From an uncultured Acetatifactor sp. (GTDB lineage Bacteria > Bacillota > Clostridia > Lachnospirales > Lachnospiraceae), in the NCBI GenBank assembly GCA_947581865.1, contig CANPWA010000003.1:62001-126000 (forward strand): 64,000 nt of DNA, given 5' to 3'. Below, one piece after another: positions 7,841 through 16,314 of the stretch (the first letter of the stretch is position 1; each line of letters opens with the position of its first letter). The notes under the pieces were generated by a model. The model ran no database searches. It had not been told where the DNA came from and saw nothing but the letters and a program-made list of their open reading frames with translations. A program made the position numbers and the translations under genes.

Positions 7841-9700
7841 ATGTTTCTTGAGATGATCGAAAATGCGAATGATATTAAAAAGATAAACCGGAGCGACTAC
7901 AAGGTGCTCGCGCAGGAGATACGGCAGTTCCTGATAGAAAAGATCAGCGTCACCGGCGGGCATCTGGGATCGAATCTGGGAGCGGTGGAACTGACGATGG
8001 CTCTGCACCTTTCTCTGAATCTCCCGGAGGACAAGATTATCTGGGATGTGGGGCATCAGTCCTATACTCACAAGCTTTTAAGCGGCAGGAAGGACGGTTT
8101 TGACGGGCTGCGGCAGTTTCACGGCATGAGCGGTTTCCCCAAGCGCAGAGAGAGCGATTATGACGCTTTCGACACGGGGCACAGCTCCACTTCCATCTCC
8201 GCCGGGCTGGGACTGGTGAAGGCGAGGGATCTTAAGGGGGAGAGCCGCACCATTGTGTCCGTCATCGGAGACGGATCCCTCACGGGAGGTATGGCGTACG
8301 AGGCGTTAAACAATGCCGCAAAGCTGGAGACAAATTTTATTATCATTCTCAATGACAACAATATGTCCATCTCGGAAAATGTGGGAGGCGTATCCAAATA
8401 CCTGAACAATATCCGGACGGCAACGGGTTATCTGGATCTCAAGGAGGGAATCTACAACGCCCTGAGCGGCACAAAGGGCGGCGACAACATGGTGAAGAAA
8501 CTCCGCCGTGCAAAGTCCAGCTTCAAGCAGCTGGTCATCCCGGGTATGCTGTTTGAGGATATGGGCATTACCTATCTGGGACCGGTGGACGGGCATGATA
8601 TAGAAGGAATGATGAAGGTGATCAGGGAGGCGAAGCGCGTCAAGGGAGCGGTGATGATCCACGCGCTGACGCAGAAAGGCAGAGGGTATGGACCGGCGGA
8701 GAGACATCCCGCCAGATTCCACGGTGCGGAGCCCTTCGACATCGAGACGGGAGTGCCTTCCCATCCCAGAACCACAGCCAATTACACGGATATTTTTTCC
8801 ACAGTCATGTGTAAGCTGGGGCAGAGGGACGAGCGCATTGTGGCGATCACCGCGGCGATGCCCGACGGCACGGGGCTGAAGCGTTTTCACAACATGTATC
8901 CGGACAGATTTTTTGATGTGGGCATCGCGGAGGAACATGCGGTGACTTTTGCCGCCGGGCTGGCGGCGGGCGGATTAAAACCCATTGTGGCGGTGTATTC
9001 CTCGTTCCTTCAGAGGGCTTATGACCAGATCTTACACGATGTGTGCATCCAGAATCTGCCGGTGGTGTTCGCCATTGACCGGGCAGGGCTGGTGGGGAGC
9101 GACGGAGAGACACACCAGGGTATTTTTGATCTTACCTATCTCTCCGGCATCCCCAATATGAGTGTGATGGCGCCCAAGAACAAATGGGAGCTCTCCGATA
9201 TGCTGAAATTTGCGGTGGGATTCGACGGACCCATTGCTCTGCGTTATCCCAGGGGTACGGCGTATGTGGGGCTGAAAGAATTCCGCGCACCCATAGAGTA
9301 CGGCAGGGCAGAATGGATCTACCGGGAATCGGAGATCGCGTTGTTTGCCGTGGGAAGCATGGTTAAGACCGCGGAGGCAGTGCGCGACAGTTTAAAGGAA
9401 ATGGGGCATGCGGTGAGTCTTGTCAATGGGCGTTTTGTAAAACCCATTGACGAGGAAGCGGTGCTTGAGGCGGCAGGAAGCCACCGTCTGATCGTCACCC
9501 TGGAGGAAAATGTGGCGTCCGGAGGATATGGGGAGAAGGTCCTGCGCTGTCTGGATGAACATCAGGTTCGGGATTGCGCCTGCATGACGGTTACCCTGCC
9601 GGATGCGTACATAGAACACGGAAATGTGGAACTTCTGAAAAAGGAAATCGGGGTGGACGCAGAGAGTATCGTGAAACGGATTACAGAGGCGTGGGTATGA
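7841..9700 (+). CDS. dxs: 1-deoxy-D-xylulose-5-phosphate synthase
   Basis: 619 residues, full length. First enzyme of the MEP isoprenoid pathway, a thiamine-diphosphate enzyme using pyruvate and glyceraldehyde 3-phosphate. The ThDP motif starts at GDGSLTGGMAYEALNNA (about 142), with the early His in WDVGHQSYTHKLL, the catalytic EEHAVTFAAGLA and the transketolase C-domain DRAGLVGSDGETHQG. It follows ispA by 17 bases, and its TGA overlaps the tlyA ATG. Confidence 0.97.
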   Translation: MFLEMIENANDIKKINRSDYKVLAQEIRQFLIEKISVTGGHLGSNLGAVELTMALHLSLNLPEDKIIWDVGHQSYTHKLLSGRKDGFDGLRQFHGMSGFPKRRESDYDAFDTGHSSTSISAGLGLVKARDLKGESRTIVSVIGDGSLTGGMAYEALNNAAKLETNFIIILNDNNMSISENVGGVSKYLNNIRTATGYLDLKEGIYNALSGTKGGDNMVKKLRRAKSSFKQLVIPGMLFEDMGITYLGPVDGHDIEGMMKVIREAKRVKGAVMIHALTQKGRGYGPAERHPARFHGAEPFDIETGVPSHPRTTANYTDIFSTVMCKLGQRDERIVAITAAMPDGTGLKRFHNMYPDRFFDVGIAEEHAVTFAAGLAAGGLKPIVAVYSSFLQRAYDQILHDVCIQNLPVVFAIDRAGLVGSDGETHQGIFDLTYLSGIPNMSVMAPKNKWELSDMLKFAVGFDGPIALRYPRGTAYVGLKEFRAPIEYGRAEWIYRESEIALFAVGSMVKTAEAVRDSLKEMGHAVSLVNGRFVKPIDEEAVLEAAGSHRLIVTLEENVASGGYGEKVLRCLDEHQVRDCACMTVTLPDAYIEHGNVELLKKEIGVDAESIVKRITEAWV

Positions 9701-10578
9701 AAGAGCGTTTGGACGTCATTTTGGTAGAACGGGGCTTTGCTCCTTCCCGGGAAAAGGCAAAGGCGATCATCATGTCCGGCAATGTCTATGTGAACGGGCA
9801 GAAGGAGGACAAGGCGGGCACTTTCTTTGATGTGGGCAAGATCACGCTTCAGGTGCGGGAGAGCGCCATGAAGTATGTGAGCCGGGGAGGCTTCAAGCTC
9901 GAGAAGGCGATGGAGCAGTGGCAATTTCATCTGGACGGCTGCATATGTATGGATATAGGATCTTCCACCGGCGGGTTTACGGACTGTATGCTGCAAAACG
10001 GCGCCCAAAAGGTCTATGCGGTGGACGTAGGGCACGGTCAGCTGGCCTGGAAGCTGAGAAACGATGAGCGGGTGGTGTGTATGGAGCAGACCAATTTCCG
10101 CTATCTCACCAGACAGGATGTGGCGGATGAGATTGATTTTGCCAGTGTGGATGTCTCTTTTATCTCCCTGACCAAAATCCTGATACCTGCAAGGGAGCTT
10201 TTAAGACCCGCGGGGGAGATGGTCTGTCTCATCAAACCCCAGTTTGAGGCAGGGCGGGAGAAAGTCGGCAAAAACGGGGTGGTGCGGGATCCGGATACCC
10301 ACAGTGAGGTTCTGCATAAGATAATAGACTATGCGGACAGCGTGGGATTTGAGGTGCTGCATCTGGACCATTCTCCCATCAGGGGACCCGAGGGAAACAT
10401 AGAATATCTGCTGCACATCAGGAAGGCGGGGGAGCTTTCTGAAAAGATCAGGGGGCTCACCGAAAAAGATGCGGAGGAACAGCTTAAAAAAATTATCGGG
10501 GACCGGACGGGGTTATCCTGTCAGGAGGTCTGGCGAAAGAGGATTGAAGAGATCGTAGAACAGTCGCACAAGCTGTAA
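9697..10578 (+). CDS. tlyA: TlyA family rRNA 2'-O-methyltransferase
   Basis: 293 residues. An N-terminal S4 RNA-binding domain (MKERLDVILVERGFAPSREKAK...) is followed by an FtsJ-like SAM methyltransferase with DIGSSTGGFTDCML. TlyA enzymes 2'-O-methylate rRNA cytidines; the name hemolysin is historical. In Bacillus this is YqxC, in the same dxs-tlyA-argR-recN order. The ATG at 9697 is chosen because it overlaps the dxs stop (ATGA) and gives the standard S4 start; a longer frame upstream runs inside dxs. Confidence 0.93.
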   Translation: MKERLDVILVERGFAPSREKAKAIIMSGNVYVNGQKEDKAGTFFDVGKITLQVRESAMKYVSRGGFKLEKAMEQWQFHLDGCICMDIGSSTGGFTDCMLQNGAQKVYAVDVGHGQLAWKLRNDERVVCMEQTNFRYLTRQDVADEIDFASVDVSFISLTKILIPARELLRPAGEMVCLIKPQFEAGREKVGKNGVVRDPDTHSEVLHKIIDYADSVGFEVLHLDHSPIRGPEGNIEYLLHIRKAGELSEKIRGLTEKDAEEQLKKIIGDRTGLSCQEVWRKRIEEIVEQSHKL

Positions 10579-10591
10579 GGAGGTATTACAT

Positions 10592-11458
10592 ATGAGCCAT
10601 TTTCTGATCTACACGAACAAGAACAAGGACAGGGATCTGCGCGTCACCAACGAGATCAAGAGCTATCTGGAATGCCACGGGCAGAAGGTCACGTTAAAGG
10701 TCAAGGACGCGGACTGGGTAGCGGATACTTCCGAGGAGTCCGAGGAAGCCAAAAACATTCCGAAGGATGTGGACGGCATGATCGTGCTGGGAGGCGACGG
10801 AACGGTGCTGCAGGCGGCAAGGGAGACCAAGAAACTCTTCATTCCCATCATCGGTGTGAATCTGGGAACACTGGGATACATGACGGAGATTGAGCCGGCA
10901 AATCTGGAGGAAGCGTTGGAAAAGCTGATCCGCCATGAATTTACCAAAGAAGCGCGTATGATGTTAAACGGCAAGGTGACTTTTCACTGCGGCAAGCCTT
11001 TTGAGGAGGGCTGGGCGTTGAATGACATTGTGATCTCCCGCAGAGGATCCATGCAGATGCTCTATCTGGACATTTATGTAAACGGGCAGTTTTTGCACCG
11101 CTACAAGGCGGACGGCATGATCGTTGCAACGCCTACAGGGTCTTCAAGCTACAGCCTGTCGGCCGGCGGACCGCTGGTGGAGCCCAGTGCAAAGCTGATC
11201 ATGCTGACGGCTATCTGTCCCCATTCCCTGAACCACAGAAGCATCGTGCTCTCCCCCGAGGATGTCATCGAGATTGAGATCCCTGCGGGCAGGGAGGGCA
11301 AAAAGCAGACGGTGGAAGCGAACTTTGACGGCAGTCATAAGATTTCCATGTGTACCGGTGACCGCATCCGCATTGTCCAATCGGAAAAGATCACGGAATT
11401 TATGCGGCTCAACCAGGTGAGCTTCATGGAGGTGCTGCACAAAAAGTTCAGCGAGTAG
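10592..11458 (+). CDS. nadK: NAD kinase
   Basis: 288 residues; phosphorylates NAD to NADP. The family motifs are clear: VLGGDGTVLQAAR, GVNLGTLGYMTEIEP, and the C-terminal GSSSYSLSAGGPLVEP substrate loop. The start is the ATG at 10592 behind AAGGAGG. In clostridia nadK often lies between tlyA and argR, as here. Confidence 0.95.
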   Translation: MSHFLIYTNKNKDRDLRVTNEIKSYLECHGQKVTLKVKDADWVADTSEESEEAKNIPKDVDGMIVLGGDGTVLQAARETKKLFIPIIGVNLGTLGYMTEIEPANLEEALEKLIRHEFTKEARMMLNGKVTFHCGKPFEEGWALNDIVISRRGSMQMLYLDIYVNGQFLHRYKADGMIVATPTGSSSYSLSAGGPLVEPSAKLIMLTAICPHSLNHRSIVLSPEDVIEIEIPAGREGKKQTVEANFDGSHKISMCTGDRIRIVQSEKITEFMRLNQVSFMEVLHKKFSE

Positions 11459-11487
11459 GTTTTTTCGCGGGTAACGGTGGAAAGCTT

Positions 11488-11940
11488 ATGAAAAAGAGAA
11501 GGCAGGAAAAGATTATTGAGATCATAGAGAGCCGGGCGGTGGGAACCCAGGAGGAGCTGGCAGAATATCTCAGGGAAGCCGGTTTTGATGCCACCCAGGC
11601 GACGGTGTCCCGGGATATCCGTGAGTTAAAGCTTTCCAAAGTGTCCGACGGCACAGGGCGGCAGAAGTATGCAGTGATGGGCAGCGAGGAAGGCAGTGTC
11701 GGGGCGCGCTATGTCCGCGTGTTGAAGGAAGGGTTTAACTTTATGGACATGGCACAGAATCTTGTGGTCATCCGCACGGTGTCCGGAATGGCAATGGCAG
11801 TTGCAGCGGCGCTGGATGCCATGAAATTTTCCGAGGTGCTGGGCTGTATCGCCGGGGACGACACTATCATGGTCGCCTGCCGCACGGTGGAGGAGGCAGG
11901 GCAGTTAATCCGAAAAATACAGGAAATGCTGGAGCCATGA
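11488..11940 (+). CDS. argR: Arginine repressor
   Basis: 150 residues. N-terminal winged helix (RQEKIIEIIESRAVGTQEELAEYL... QATVSRDIRELKL) and C-terminal hexamerisation/arginine-binding domain (GMAMAVAAALDAM, GCIAGDDTIMVACR). It controls arginine metabolism. It is the last gene of the conserved run before the insertion that separates it from recN. Confidence 0.95.
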   Translation: MKKRRQEKIIEIIESRAVGTQEELAEYLREAGFDATQATVSRDIRELKLSKVSDGTGRQKYAVMGSEEGSVGARYVRVLKEGFNFMDMAQNLVVIRTVSGMAMAVAAALDAMKFSEVLGCIAGDDTIMVACRTVEEAGQLIRKIQEMLEP

Positions 11941-11955
11941 AAGGAGGTGCCCGAT

Positions 11956-12060
11956 ATGGATCAAATCAAAACAGGACAATTCATTGCATCGTGCTCGATG
12001 TCAGCAAACTCCTGCCGGGCGGAAGAATCATGGCAGGATCATGCTGACAAAGACCGGTGA
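11956..12060 (+). pseudogene. Truncated XRE-type regulator stub
   Basis: A 34-codon open frame opens with MDQIKTGQFIA, the typical start of a clostridial XRE-family regulator, behind an AAAGGAGGTG site. After about 11 residues the similarity stops and the frame reads through unrelated sequence to a TGA. I read it as a gene start joined to foreign DNA, at the left edge of the argR/recN interruption. A real 34-residue peptide cannot be excluded. Confidence 0.4.
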
Positions 12061-12162
12061 AGGCTGGCAGCCGTTTCCTTTCCGCGCCGGAAAAGGCGCT
12101 GGATTCTCTCAGGCAATAGAAAACCCGCCTGAGCTGCAACCTCTGGTTATAACGGATAAACG

Positions 12163-12195
12163 AAACGAGACTTCTTTGGAAGCCTCGTTTTTTTG
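12163..12195 (+). terminator. Intrinsic terminator
   Basis: AAACGAG-A-CTTC (from 12163) pairs with GAAG-C-CTCGTTT around a TTTG loop, and runs into a T-tract. It ends the argR-side transcript just upstream of the peroxidase promoter. Confidence 0.85.
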
Positions 12196-12235
12196 TTGTG
12201 TGCGCCGGTGGCGCATGAAAATTTTTCTTGTAGTC

Positions 12236-12264
12236 TTGACATCTTAAAACAGAGCAGTTATAAT
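12236..12264 (+). promoter_or_regulatory. Consensus sigma-A promoter of the peroxide operon
   Basis: Perfect TTGACA (12236-12241) and perfect TATAAT (12259-12264) with a 17-base spacer. Such an ideal promoter usually needs a repressor; a palindrome lies directly downstream. Confidence 0.85.
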
Positions 12265-12278
12265 AGCCATATCAATAG

Positions 12279-12297
12279 CGCAAGATTAAATCTTGCG
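12279..12297 (+). promoter_or_regulatory. Probable OhrR/MarR operator
   Basis: CGCAAGATT-A-AATCTTGCG is a complete 9-bp inverted repeat around one central base, about 7 bases past the predicted transcription start. Its core ATT-A-AAT resembles known OhrR sites. The likely ligand is the OhrR-type protein encoded at the end of the same operon (14343-14780). Confidence 0.6.
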
Positions 12298-12318
12298 AAA
12301 ACAAACGGAGGCAGGAAA

Positions 12319-12858
12319 ATGAACATCTACGATTTCAAGATCAAAACACAGGATGGGAGCGATGTGCCGCTTTCTGATTACAAAGGGAAAGTGCTTCTCA
12401 TTGTGAACACGGCGACCGGGTGCGGATTTACACCGCAGTATGACGAACTTCAGGACTTGTACGAGCTTCATCAGAAGGACGGGCTGGAGATCCTTGATTT
12501 CCCCTGCAATCAGTTCGGGGAGCAGGCTCCGGGCAGCGATGAGGAAATCCATAGCTTCTGCACCGGGCGGTACGGCATAACCTTTCCACAGTTCGCCAAG
12601 ATCGATGTAAACGGTGAAAATGCGATCCCGCTCTACAAATATCTGACAGAGAATACCACATTTGCCGGGTTTTCCGGTCCGATGGGGCTGATCCTTAAGC
12701 CTGTGGTGAAGAAGATGGACAGCGACTATAAGAATAACGGCAAAATCAAATGGAACTTCACGAAATTTCTGATTGACCGTAACGGCGAAATCGCCGCACG
12801 TTTTGAGCCGACCGAATCGCTTGACAAGGTAAAGGCAAAGGTGGAGGAGGTTCTGTAA
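12319..12858 (+). CDS. Glutathione peroxidase family protein (thiol peroxidase)
   Basis: 179 residues, thioredoxin fold. It reduces hydroperoxides with a thiol partner. The peroxidatic Cys35 is in NTATGCGF (Cys, not selenocysteine), with the conserved FPCNQFG and WNFTKFLID motifs holding the Gln and Trp of the active site. Most bacterial homologues use thioredoxin rather than glutathione. The ATG at 12319 has GGAGGCAGG upstream; a longer frame runs through the promoter and is rejected. The stop overlaps the next start (TAATG). Confidence 0.92.
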   Translation: MNIYDFKIKTQDGSDVPLSDYKGKVLLIVNTATGCGFTPQYDELQDLYELHQKDGLEILDFPCNQFGEQAPGSDEEIHSFCTGRYGITFPQFAKIDVNGENAIPLYKYLTENTTFAGFSGPMGLILKPVVKKMDSDYKNNGKIKWNFTKFLIDRNGEIAARFEPTESLDKVKAKVEEVL

Positions 12859-13136
12859 TGTTTCACTATGATTATAAGACCGAAAATACCTGTTCTCAGC
12901 TGATCAGTCTGGATTTGGACGGAGATGTGGTGCATAATGTCCGTTTTCTCGGCGGCTGCAACGGAAATCTGAAAGCCATTCCCCTGCTGATCGAGGGCTG
13001 GACGGTGGAACAGATCGCGGATAAGTTATCCGGTGTTCTCTGCGGCCGTCGCCCGACTTCGTGCGCAGACCAGCTTGCAAAAGCGGTACGCGCCGCCTAT
13101 CATGCTGAGCAGGAGGCATCAGAGACCATGATATGA
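12858..13136 (+). CDS. TSCPD domain protein
   Basis: 92 residues matching the small TSCPD family (TIGR03905-like): TCSQLISLDLDGD near the start, FLGGCNGNLKAIP in the middle and RRPTSCADQLAKA near the end. Four conserved cysteines suggest metal or iron-sulfur binding, which is inference. The same domain is found at the C-terminus of some ribonucleotide reductases. It is translationally coupled to both neighbours (TAATG before, ATGA after). Confidence 0.8.
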   Translation: MFHYDYKTENTCSQLISLDLDGDVVHNVRFLGGCNGNLKAIPLLIEGWTVEQIADKLSGVLCGRRPTSCADQLAKAVRAAYHAEQEASETMI

Positions 13137-14236
13137 ACAGGGAAAAAGAAATTGTAAAAATAAGCGTTCTTGGGATTATCGTCAATGTGGTGCTGGTGAT
13201 GTTCAAAATGGCGGTGGGATTTTTGAGCGATTCCATAGCGATCCTTATGGACGGAGTGAATAACCTGACAGATGCGTTTTCTTCGGTCGTTACCATCATC
13301 GGCACAAAATTTGCGAACAAAGCGCCGGACAAAAAGCACCCTTACGGGTACGGAAAGATTGAATATGTAAGTTCCGTAACCGTGGCGGTTATCATTTTAC
13401 TTGCGGGACTGACGGCATTTCGGGAATCCTTCGACAAGGTGCTTCACCCGGCCAGGGCTGATTATTCCGCAGTATCGCTTGTTATTATCGCGGTTGCTGT
13501 GGCGGTAAAGTTTTTTCTCGGACGGTATGTGAAAGCAGCGGGAAAAGTCTATCATTCGGACTCGCTGACCGCCTCCGGAACGGATGCGGTCATGGACGCT
13601 GTCATATCCTTTTCAACGCTTGTCGCTGCGGGCGTGAGTATGTTGTTCTCCGTCAGCGTTGAAGGCATCCTTGGCGTTGTGATTTCCGTATTCATTTTTA
13701 AGACGGGAATTGAGATCCTGATGGAAAGTCTCGGTAACATGATCGGCGCAAGGGTGGACGGCAGGCTGTCGGCGGAACTGAAGGAGTTCATTTGCAGAGA
13801 TCCCAGGGTTTTGGGCGCATACGATCTTTCGCTGCATCAATACGGACCGGATCGTTTTATCGGCTCTGTGCATATTGAGCTGCCCGACGATATGACCGCA
13901 AGAGAAATTCACGGGCTTACACGTCAGATCACCAATGATGTTTTTGCAGCCTTCGGAATTATCCTGACAGTCGGGATATATGCTTCCAATACCAAAGGAG
14001 AAATCTTTGCGGAAATGAAACGGACGCTGTCCGATTTGATCAAAGAATATCCCGAGATCTTGCAAATGCACGGCTTTTACGCAGATGCGGATCAAATGAC
14101 GGTGTATTTTGATCTGATCATTGATTTCAAGACGGAGAATAAGGAACAGCTGGAAAGTGAGGTCATCCGCCGCATGAAAGATCGGTTCGTGGATTATGAA
14201 TTTGTTGCGGTTTTGGACAGCGATGTCAGCGACTGA
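13133..14236 (+). CDS. Cation diffusion facilitator (CDF) transporter
   Basis: 367 residues. CDF antiporters export divalent metals (Zn, Fe, Mn, Co) in exchange for protons. The N-terminal half has about six membrane spans with the metal-site pattern SDSIAILMDGVNNLTDAFSS and later YHSDSLTASGTDAVMDA; the C-terminal half (about 205-360) is a cytoplasmic ferredoxin-like domain, longer than usual. Cotranscription with a peroxidase and OhrR suggests Fe or Mn export during peroxide stress (inference). Confidence 0.88.
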   Translation: MNREKEIVKISVLGIIVNVVLVMFKMAVGFLSDSIAILMDGVNNLTDAFSSVVTIIGTKFANKAPDKKHPYGYGKIEYVSSVTVAVIILLAGLTAFRESFDKVLHPARADYSAVSLVIIAVAVAVKFFLGRYVKAAGKVYHSDSLTASGTDAVMDAVISFSTLVAAGVSMLFSVSVEGILGVVISVFIFKTGIEILMESLGNMIGARVDGRLSAELKEFICRDPRVLGAYDLSLHQYGPDRFIGSVHIELPDDMTAREIHGLTRQITNDVFAAFGIILTVGIYASNTKGEIFAEMKRTLSDLIKEYPEILQMHGFYADADQMTVYFDLIIDFKTENKEQLESEVIRRMKDRFVDYEFVAVLDSDVSD

Positions 14237-14339
14237 AAAAATGAGTAAAGTATCAGCAGCCTGTTTCAGTGCCGGCGGCATGACCGCAGATGCGGCAGAG
14301 AAGATCGCGGAAGCTTTCGAGAAAGAAGGAGGAGCATGA
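14223..14339 (+). CDS. Small ORF, possible flavodoxin N-terminal stub
   Basis: 38 codons, starting inside the end of the CDF gene and ending 3 bases before the ohrR ATG. The part KVSAACFSAGGMTADAAEKIAEA resembles, loosely, the first strand, phosphate loop and helix of a flavodoxin, and then stops. It may be a remnant of a flavodoxin gene, or only a spacer frame that couples translation to ohrR. The GGAGGA near its end is the ohrR ribosome site. Confidence 0.35.
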   Translation: MSATEKMSKVSAACFSAGGMTADAAEKIAEAFEKEGGA

Positions 14340-14342
14340 ACA

Positions 14343-14780
14343 ATGGCGGTTCCATTTGACCCATTAAAACTTGAAAACCAAATATGTTTTCCACTCTATG
14401 CCTGTGCGAAGGAAATCGTAAAAGCGTACAAACCGTACCTCGATGAACTTGACCTGACCTACACGCAGTATATCACTATGATGGTGATGTGGGAACATAA
14501 AAAACTGCGGGTGAAGGAGGTCGGCAAATACCTGTATCTCGACTCCAGCACGCTGACGCCTTTGCTCAAACGGCTGGAGGAAAAGGGATATGTGACGCGA
14601 CGACGCTCGACCGAAGATGAACGCGACCTTATCGTTTCCATAACCGACGCAGGGACTGCCCTGCGCGAAAAGGCTCTCTCTGTGCCCCCGCGCCTCGCCG
14701 CTTGTGTGAATCTGGAACCGGAAAAAGCGCAGATCCTTTACGGAATCCTCTATGAGCTGCTCGGCAAGCTGGGCGATTGA
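14343..14780 (+). CDS. ohrR: OhrR-type MarR family peroxide regulator
   Basis: 145 residues. Winged-helix MarR protein of the organic-hydroperoxide sensor type: LENQICFPLYACAKE with the sensing Cys15 in the same place as in Bacillus OhrR, YKPYLDELDLTYTQYITMMVMWE, then the recognition helix region LDSSTLTPLLKRLEEKGYVTRRRSTEDERD. It has a second Cys near residue 20 and one near 121, so one- or two-Cys chemistry is open. It is last in the operon with the peroxidase and the cation exporter, and probably represses it through the palindrome at 12279-12297. Confidence 0.85.
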   Translation: MAVPFDPLKLENQICFPLYACAKEIVKAYKPYLDELDLTYTQYITMMVMWEHKKLRVKEVGKYLYLDSSTLTPLLKRLEEKGYVTRRRSTEDERDLIVSITDAGTALREKALSVPPRLAACVNLEPEKAQILYGILYELLGKLGD

Positions 14781-14900
14781 GCGCGCCGGCGGCGTATGTT
14801 CTAACCTGTGGTAAGAACTGATGAATGAATCGAAACTTCCGCGGTCAGGCGGGGCGGGTAAAAATAAAATTACAAATAAGCCAACAGAAGGGAGAATATC

Positions 14901-14954
14901 ATGGAATTCACGATTTAGAATAACGAAATCAAAATGCCAATGGCGGGATTATGA
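14901..14954 (+). pseudogene. Aldo/keto reductase N-terminal stub
   Basis: Behind AAGGGAGAATATC, an ATG frame reads MEFTI-stop-NNEIKMPMAG and then stops. This matches the start of bacterial aldo/keto reductases (MEFTILNNGIKMPMLG-like), with an in-frame TAG at codon 6 and loss of everything after codon 17. Confidence 0.55.
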
Positions 14955-14964
14955 AAAAACAAAA

Positions 14965-14994
14965 TTGTGACATGACGACAAAATAGCTTATACT
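14965..14994 (+). promoter_or_regulatory. Possible sigma-A promoter
   Basis: TTGTGA (14965-14970) and TATACT (14989-14994) are 18 bases apart, upstream of the leader-like ORF at 15011. Confidence 0.4.
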
Positions 14995-14997
14995 TAA

Positions 14998-15069
14998 CAG
15001 TAAGAAAGAAATGGGTTTTTACCGTACAGTGTTTTCACTCAAGCGGGCTGCTCGTTTCTTTTTTTACTG
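14998..15069 (+). repeat. Long imperfect inverted repeat around the leader-like ORF
   Basis: CAGTAAGAAAGAAA (14998-15011) pairs, with small gaps, with TTTCTTTTTTTACTG (15055-15069). The fold would take in the ribosome site and start codon of the small ORF, as expected for an attenuator, though element-end function is also possible. Confidence 0.4.
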
Positions 15070-15073
15070 CTAA
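15011..15073 (+). CDS. Possible 20-residue leader peptide
   Basis: The frame reads MGFYRTVFSLKRAAR followed by FFFYC and TAA. It has its own promoter-like sequence, a weak AAGAAAG site, a basic aromatic composition and lies within an inverted repeat. These are traits of leader peptides that control resistance or methylase genes, but no regulated gene survives downstream. Translation is not proven. Confidence 0.3.
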   Translation: MGFYRTVFSLKRAARFFFYC

Positions 15074-15444
15074 AATATCATACAGATATTTTTTCCCATT
15101 ATCGAATCCTTCCTAAGAAATCTGCTCCAATCCATCAATCCTGTCACATCAACTGATGTAATATTTCATACATAATAAGCAGTGACTAATTAACGGTCGA
15201 GCTGTCTGTTTTCCTTTTTCCCTTCCCCCTTTTTTCAAAAAATTTTCATCATGCGTCATCGACAGATTGTTTTCTTTCCTGTATGTAAGTATGCCGCCAT
15301 AGAGTTTGTGTATCTTTTTTAGTGCGCTTTCCCGAATACCTCTGATATTCCGGTCTGACTGCCCGATGGGACAGTCAGAAAAACGCCTGCATATTTTAAC
15401 TGCGGCACCTATAACAGCAGCCGTAAGCAGAATGATGGAAAATG

Positions 15445-15698
<254 letters not shown>

Positions 15699-15759
15699 AA
15701 TGCTGGTGATATCAACAAAATTTTCATGCGTTATCCGGCACAGTAACTTGAAGTTTTAA

Positions 15760-16199
15760 GTGCAAAAACTTAAATTTTCCTTGAAGATGAAGAAAAAATG
15801 TGGTATATGGAAATTGAAGGGGGAGTAAATTTTTTGCTCAAGACGGGGCGGCTGTCGCTTACTGGCAGAAATATACAGGTAGATTACGGCAGTCTTATGA
15901 AAAATGACACCGTGAAGCAGAAGACACAGCGGGTCCGGTGGCGAAGTTTGCCGTAGGAGCAGCACCCAATATGGCTGAGAAAAAAGTTCTCTCTGTTATG
16001 AATAAAGAGGAAAAATTTTGTCTTTGAACAGGAGATGCCCTCCGAGATACAGGGCAGGGCTGTTGTTGAGGATGCAAAAGAACGGAAATTTGAACTTTCC
16101 GAGGAGCTGGAAGGGGAACTGCTGGATGCTGCTGCAGGGTATTTGAAGATGCTGCTGGGAAATGGCGTTTCAGAAAGTGATGCGGCTTTGAAAAATTAG
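15760..16199 (+). pseudogene. Decayed gene of unknown function
   Basis: One frame reads FAQDGAAVAYWQKYTGRLRQ, then SYEK-stop-HREAEDTAGP and VAKFAVGAAPNMAEKKVLS; after a shift near 16016 another frame reads FVFEQEMPSEIQGRAVVEDA, then KERKFELSEELEGELLDAA, and ends at 16199. The joined text looks like one protein broken by a stop and a frameshift. I do not recognise the family. The last part alone has an ATG at 16035 (54 codons) without a good ribosome site. Confidence 0.35.
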
Positions 16200-16314
16200 A
16201 ATGGTGATTATGATGAAGCAAAGAAATACACTGCCGGAATCCTGTATTGATTGAGATTATGATTTCCTTAGCAATTTTTATGCCTGTATGATAGAATATA
16301 AAGGAGTCCTGTAA

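Noticed and set aside
9697..10578. Hemolysin toxin
   Set aside because: TlyA proteins are S4-FtsJ rRNA methyltransferases; the hemolysin name is historical.
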